From JAAZHK01 sp964536075 (GTDB lineage: Bacteria; Bacillota_I; Bacilli_A; RF39; UBA660): a stretch of DNA of 22,923 nucleotides. The notes beneath the pieces were generated by a model. It saw nothing but the letters and a program-made list of their open reading frames with translations, had not been told where the DNA came from and did no database searches. The stretch is from NCBI GenBank assembly GCA_964536075.1, contig CAZHWO010000013.1:1-22923 (forward strand), in the 5' to 3' direction. Of the stretch, positions 19,302 through 22,923 are shown one piece after another (position 1 is the stretch's first letter; each line of letters begins with the position of its first letter). The translations under genes were made by a program, and so were the position numbers.

Positions 19302-21114
19302 AATTATCGGTATTGACCTAGGTACAACTAATAGTTGTGTATCCGTATTAGAGGGTGGGGAAGCAAAAGTTATCCCTAATCCTGAAGGAGGAAGAACTAC
19401 TCCCTCAGTTGTAGCTTTTAAAGGAGGAGAAAGAATCGTTGGTGATGCAGCTAAACGTCAAGCTATTACCAATCCTAACACTATTTCTTCTATTAAGAGA
19501 TTAATGGGCACCAATGAAAAGAAAAAGATGGAAGGCAAAGAATATACCCCGGAAGAAATTTCGGCCATGATTTTAGGCTATTTAAAGAGTTATGCGGAAA
19601 GTTATTTAGGGGAAAGTGTTAGCAAAGCTGTTATTACTGTTCCCGCATATTTTAATGATGCTCAAAGACAAGCAACTAAAAATGCTGGTAAAATTGCTGG
19701 TTTGGAAGTTGAAAGAATTATTAATGAACCAACCGCTGCCGCTTTAGCCTATGGCCTTGATAAACAAGATAAATCTCAAACAGTGTTAGTCTATGATTTA
19801 GGTGGTGGTACTTTTGATGTATCGATTATGGAATTAGGCGATGGTGTTTTTGAAGTTAAATCAACTGCTGGTAATAACCGTCTAGGTGGCGATGATTTTG
19901 ATCAAAAGATTATTGATTACTTAGTTGATAATTTTAAAAAAGAAAATGGTGTTGACTTAGCCAAAGATAAAATGGCCATGCAAAGATTAAAAGAGATTGC
20001 CGAAAAAGCGAAAAAAGATTTATCTAGTGTTACTTCCACCCAAGTATCGGCACCTTTTATTTCCCAAGGAACCGATGGCCCACTACATCTAGATATGACT
20101 TTGACGAGAGCTAAATTGGAAGATTTAATTAGAGATCTCGTTGAATCAACTCTAACCCCGGTTAGAAATGCGATAAAAGATGCTAAAATAAGTAAAGATA
20201 AAATTGATAAAGTCATCTTTGTTGGTGGTTCAACAAGAATTCCAATGGTTTATAACATAATTAAAAAGGAATTAGGGAAAGAACCTTCCAGAGAAGTTAA
20301 TCCTGATGAAGTTGTCGCTATGGGAGCGGCTATTCAAGGGGGTGTATTAACTGGGGAAGTTAATGATATCGTTTTATTAGATGTCACCCCATTATCCCTT
20401 GGTATTGAAACTCTTGGTGGTGTTATGACTGTTTTAATTGAACGTAATACCACTATTCCAACTTCTAAATCCCAAATATTCTCAACCGCGGCTGATAATC
20501 AACCAGCGGTTGACATTCACGTATTGCAAGGTGAAAGAAGTATGGCTAGTGACAACAAAACGCTTGGTCGTTTCCAGTTGACTGGAATACCCGCTGCACC
20601 TCGTGGTGTACCTCAAATTGAAGTAAAATTTGATATTGACGCTAATGGTATTGTTAATGTCAAAGCTAAAGATCTTGGTACTAATAAAGAACAAACTATC
20701 ACTATTACAGCTAATACCAGTCTTTCTGAAGAAGAAATTGATCGTATGATGAAAGAAGCAGAAGCCCATAAAGAAGATGATAAAAAACGTAAAGAAGAAG
20801 CTGATTTAAAAAATGAAGCTGAACAAATTATCTTCCAAACAGAAAAAGCTATCAAAGATCTTGGTGATAAAGTAGAAAATAATGAAAAAGAAGAAGCCGA
20901 AAAATTAATTACCGAATTAAAAGATGCTCTAGAGAAAAATGATCTAGAAGAAATAAAAAATAAAAAAGAGGCTTTAACAGAAAAAGCCATGGCTTTAGCA
21001 ACAAAAGTTTATGAAAATATTCAAAAAGAAGAAGCAGCTAAAGCTAACAACGAAACTAATCCAGAAGCTAATAAATCAGATGATGTAAAAGAAGCAGAAT
21101 ACGAAGAAAATTAA
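19294..21114 (+). CDS. dnaK: Chaperone DnaK (Hsp70), 606 aa
   Basis: ATP-driven chaperone working with DnaJ and GrpE. The N-terminal ATPase domain has GIDLGTTNSCVSV (residues ~5-17), VPAYFNDAQRQATK, VYDLGGGTFDVSI and FVGGSTRIPMV. The substrate-binding domain begins after DVTPLSLGIE and includes VLQGER and FDIDANGIVNVKAKD. The helical lid and a Glu/Asn-rich tail (KEAEYEEN) end the protein. The ATPase domain is the shorter Gram-positive form without the ~24-residue insert of proteobacterial DnaK. ATG 19294 has AAAGGAG (19278-19284) and lies within the end of grpE. It is followed by a 13-bp hairpin before dnaJ. Confidence 0.98.
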   Translation: MNKIIGIDLGTTNSCVSVLEGGEAKVIPNPEGGRTTPSVVAFKGGERIVGDAAKRQAITNPNTISSIKRLMGTNEKKKMEGKEYTPEEISAMILGYLKSYAESYLGESVSKAVITVPAYFNDAQRQATKNAGKIAGLEVERIINEPTAAALAYGLDKQDKSQTVLVYDLGGGTFDVSIMELGDGVFEVKSTAGNNRLGGDDFDQKIIDYLVDNFKKENGVDLAKDKMAMQRLKEIAEKAKKDLSSVTSTQVSAPFISQGTDGPLHLDMTLTRAKLEDLIRDLVESTLTPVRNAIKDAKISKDKIDKVIFVGGSTRIPMVYNIIKKELGKEPSREVNPDEVVAMGAAIQGGVLTGEVNDIVLLDVTPLSLGIETLGGVMTVLIERNTTIPTSKSQIFSTAADNQPAVDIHVLQGERSMASDNKTLGRFQLTGIPAAPRGVPQIEVKFDIDANGIVNVKAKDLGTNKEQTITITANTSLSEEEIDRMMKEAEAHKEDDKKRKEEADLKNEAEQIIFQTEKAIKDLGDKVENNEKEEAEKLITELKDALEKNDLEEIKNKKEALTEKAMALATKVYENIQKEEAAKANNETNPEANKSDDVKEAEYEEN

Positions 21115-21116
21115 CA

Positions 21117-21147
21117 TTATAAAGGTTCAACATATGAACCTTTATAA
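21117..21147 (+). other. Intercistronic hairpin between dnaK and dnaJ without a U-tract
   Basis: A perfect 13-bp inverted repeat, TTATAAAGGTTCA (21117-21129) and TGAACCTTTATAA (21135-21147), with loop ACATA. It is followed by AATTG, not a T-run, and then by the dnaJ SD six bases on. A processing or mRNA-stability element, or a weak attenuator, is more likely than a terminator. Confidence 0.85.
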
Positions 21148-21164
21148 AATTGAAGGAGGATATT

Positions 21165-22286
21165 ATGGCATCAAAAAGAGATTATTATGAAATTTTAGGG
21201 GTAAGTAAATCTGCTTCAAGTGAGGAAATAAAAAGTGCTTTTCGGAAATTAGCTAAACAATATCATCCCGATGTTAACAAAGAACCGGATGCGGAAATGA
21301 AATTTAAAGAATTACAAGAAGCCTATGCTGTTTTATCTGATGATAATCGGCGTCATCAATATGATCAATTTGGTCATGAAGCCTTTACCAATGCTAATAG
21401 TGGTGGTAATGGTTATGGAGGCTTTGATTTTTCCAGCTTCGACTTTTCCGATATTTTTGATAATTTATTTGGTAGCAGCTTTGGATTTGGTTCATCTAAT
21501 TCATCAAGAAATAGGGCGACTAAAGGTGATGATACTTTATTAAAAGTAACCTTGGATTTTGAAGAAGCGGTCTTTGGCGTAAAGAAAGATATTACACTTA
21601 GTTTATTAAATACTTGTGAGGAATGTTATGGTCATGGTGGTCATGGGGAAGTTACCTGTAGTACTTGTCATGGCAATGGAACCATTAGTGTTGAACAACG
21701 AAGTATTTTTGGTACCTTTCTAACCAAAAGTACTTGTCCTAAATGTCAGGGAAAAGGCAAGAGCTATGAAAAGACATGCAATAATTGCAATGGTAAAGGG
21801 CGAATTAAACAAAATAAAACTATTAATGTCAATATTCCCAGCGGTATAAATGATGGTGATCGTTTAAGATTAGTTGGCAAGGGCGAAGCTGGTTTAAATA
21901 ATGGTCCAAATGGCGATTTATATTTAGACATAAAAGTTTTACCTCATGAATTTTATCACCGTGATAATGATGATATTTATTTAGAAGTACCAATAACCAT
22001 TACCGAAGCTATTTTAGGCATTAAAAAAGATATTCCCACTTTATATGGTAATGTTAAATTGACGATACCAGCGGGAACCAATAGTGGTGATAAAGTACGA
22101 ATAAAAGGTAAAGGCATTGATAATAGTGATAATCATGATCTTGGTGACATGTATGTAATCTTTAATGTCAAAACCCCAAAGAAATTATCGAAAGAACAAA
22201 AAGTCATTATTGATCGCTTAAATGAAACAACTTTTGAGGATAATGATATTACCAAGTTTAATCGTTTTACTAGTAAAAATAAATAA
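21165..22286 (+). CDS. dnaJ: Chaperone DnaJ (Hsp40), 373 aa
   Basis: Co-chaperone that delivers substrates to DnaK and triggers its ATP hydrolysis. The J-domain (residues 1-70) has the HPD triad at 34-36. A Gly/Phe-rich region follows (~75-115, with NANSGGNGYGGFDF and FGSSFGFGSS). The zinc region has four CxxC pairs at residues 151-154, 165-168, 191-194 and 205-208. The two C-terminal beta domains follow, with LPHEFYHRDNDDIYLEVPIT. This is a type I DnaJ of normal length. ATG 21165 has AAGGAGG (21153-21159); an in-frame TTG at 21150 lies before the SD. Last gene of the heat-shock operon, closed by a terminator. Confidence 0.97.
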   Translation: MASKRDYYEILGVSKSASSEEIKSAFRKLAKQYHPDVNKEPDAEMKFKELQEAYAVLSDDNRRHQYDQFGHEAFTNANSGGNGYGGFDFSSFDFSDIFDNLFGSSFGFGSSNSSRNRATKGDDTLLKVTLDFEEAVFGVKKDITLSLLNTCEECYGHGGHGEVTCSTCHGNGTISVEQRSIFGTFLTKSTCPKCQGKGKSYEKTCNNCNGKGRIKQNKTINVNIPSGINDGDRLRLVGKGEAGLNNGPNGDLYLDIKVLPHEFYHRDNDDIYLEVPITITEAILGIKKDIPTLYGNVKLTIPAGTNSGDKVRIKGKGIDNSDNHDLGDMYVIFNVKTPKKLSKEQKVIIDRLNETTFEDNDITKFNRFTSKNK

Positions 22287-22311
22287 GGAGATAACTGGGT
22301 ACTCTCCTTTT
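22285..22311 (+). terminator. Terminator of the hrcA operon, overlapping the dnaJ stop
   Basis: AAGGAGA (22285-22291) pairs with TCTCCTT (22303-22309) around an 11-base loop, then T. The short U-tract makes it moderate in strength. Confidence 0.7.
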
Positions 22312-22314
22312 ATA

Positions 22315-22343
22315 TTGCCAATTTAATAAAATTATGCTATAAT
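22315..22343 (+). promoter_or_regulatory. Promoter of the triple-HTH gene, with palindrome over the -10
   Basis: TTGCCA (22315-22320), 17-base spacer, TATAAT (22338-22343) with TG at 22335-22336. The 15-base palindrome TGCTATAATATAGCA (22335-22349) covers the whole extended -10 and could be an operator. Confidence 0.78.
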
Positions 22344-22370
22344 ATAGCAACTGAAGGAAGCGATAAAGAT

Positions 22371-22923
22371 ATGCGAAAAATTATAGAATTGCCAATAAAT
22401 AAAATTATTACTCTGTATGAACAAGGGGTAAGGGTTATTGATATTGCTAAACAATATCATGTATCGCATACTCTAATCGATAAACATTTAAAAGATTTCT
22501 ATCATCAAAACAAAATAGAAAGACCAAAACAACAAGCAGGAAATCCATGTAACAATCTACCAATGGGTGAAATAATAACTTTATATCAAAATGGAACGAG
22601 TATTTATCAATTAGCTAAGCTCTACAAAGGCAAAGTTAGCCAAAGCACTATACGTAATCGATTAAAAGAACACGATATTATTATTAGATCGAATGGCACA
22701 TCAAAAATTGAAATACCTATAGATGAATTAAAGAGTCTATACCAAAGTGGGATGACAACCTCTGAACTAAAAAAGCATTATAATGTATCACATGGCACAA
22801 TTATTAATCGATTAAATGAATATAATAGTAATAAATATTCAACTGCTGATTCGAAACACAATCAAGAGAAAATTGATATATTATCACAATTTCGCCATCA
22901 ATTATTAGCTATTAAAAAGCAAA
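22371..22923 (+). CDS. Putative DNA-binding protein with three tandem HTH-like repeats (3' end outside window)
   Basis: Open to the right edge; 184 residues visible. ATG 22371 has AAGGAAG (22354-22360), a somewhat long 10-base spacing. Three homologous units of ~38-40 residues are seen at about 6-43, 62-101 and 113-150. Each has the pattern (L/I)P-x-x-x-(I/L)-x-x-LY-x-x-G, then L/I-x-K-x-Y-x-VS-x-x-T-I-x-x-RL, with a recognition-helix-like (V)SHGTIINRL. This is the form of homeodomain-like HTH units in resolvases, transposases and sigma-like regulators. After the third unit the chain is polar and begins a helix (EKIDILSQFRHQLLAIKKQ). I do not recognise the full family. Its own promoter has a palindromic -10, which would suit autoregulation. 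No transposase or resolvase catalytic motif is seen in the visible part. Confidence 0.75.
   Translation, partial: MRKIIELPINKIITLYEQGVRVIDIAKQYHVSHTLIDKHLKDFYHQNKIERPKQQAGNPCNNLPMGEIITLYQNGTSIYQLAKLYKGKVSQSTIRNRLKEHDIIIRSNGTSKIEIPIDELKSLYQSGMTTSELKKHYNVSHGTIINRLNEYNSNKYSTADSKHNQEKIDILSQFRHQLLAIKKQ

Noticed and set aside
19917..20990. Minus-strand open frames inside dnaK
   Set aside because: Antisense shadows; compositions are mirror images of dnaK codons with no recognisable domains.

Overview
This window is a gene-dense, low-G+C bacterial chromosome segment. By eye roughly one third of bases are G or C. Nearly every gene lies on the + strand. The content points to the Bacilli/Erysipelotrichia/RF39-like part of the Firmicutes: Gram-positive-type heat-shock operon with CIRCE operators, CodV-type XerC, YneF (UPF0154), PPDK, and tRNAs with encoded CCA. 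TGA ends two genes and TGG is the Trp codon, so the standard bacterial code applies and the window is not from a code-4 mollicute. Genus or species cannot be named from the sequence alone.

Layout. 1-2806: 3' part of rbgA (ribosome-assembly GTPase), an unrecognised 213-residue protein, xerC, and thymidine kinase. 2887-6702: pyruvate phosphate dikinase, a PfkB-family sugar/nucleoside kinase, and an overlapping stand-alone Smr-domain protein. 6760-8776: a membrane-anchored repeat protein and a small unknown. 8827-12380: asnS, a CAU tRNA that looks like tRNA-Ile2, a P-loop deoxynucleoside/nucleotide kinase-like gene, the only minus-strand gene (Asp-rich membrane protein), tRNA-Glu(CUC), and dihydrofolate reductase. 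12451-15981: a secreted cadherin-like sandwich protein, transketolase, a SirA-like protein and YneF; tkt-sirA-yneF is the Bacillus subtilis gene order. 16041-17642: metG. 17683-22286: double-CIRCE-controlled hrcA-grpE-dnaK-dnaJ. 22371-end: a truncated gene for a protein with three tandem helix-turn-helix-like repeats.

Genes that work together: the heat-shock operon (HrcA represses itself and the DnaK/GrpE/DnaJ chaperone machine); nucleotide supply (thymidine kinase, dNK-like kinase, DHFR); central carbon (PPDK, transketolase); translation (AsnRS, MetRS, two tRNAs, RbgA). Intergenic architecture is very compact. The stop codon often lies inside the terminator hairpin. The U-tract often runs straight into an extended -10 (TGnTATAAT), and in several genes the ATG follows only 15-18 bases after the -10, predicting leaders of about 9-12 nt.

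The most interesting items are the SirA-like gene in conserved synteny, the triple-HTH protein with a palindrome over its own -10, the two tandem-repeat families in the membrane-anchored protein, and the compact terminator/promoter/SD cassettes. I do not see a clear new defence or mobile system.
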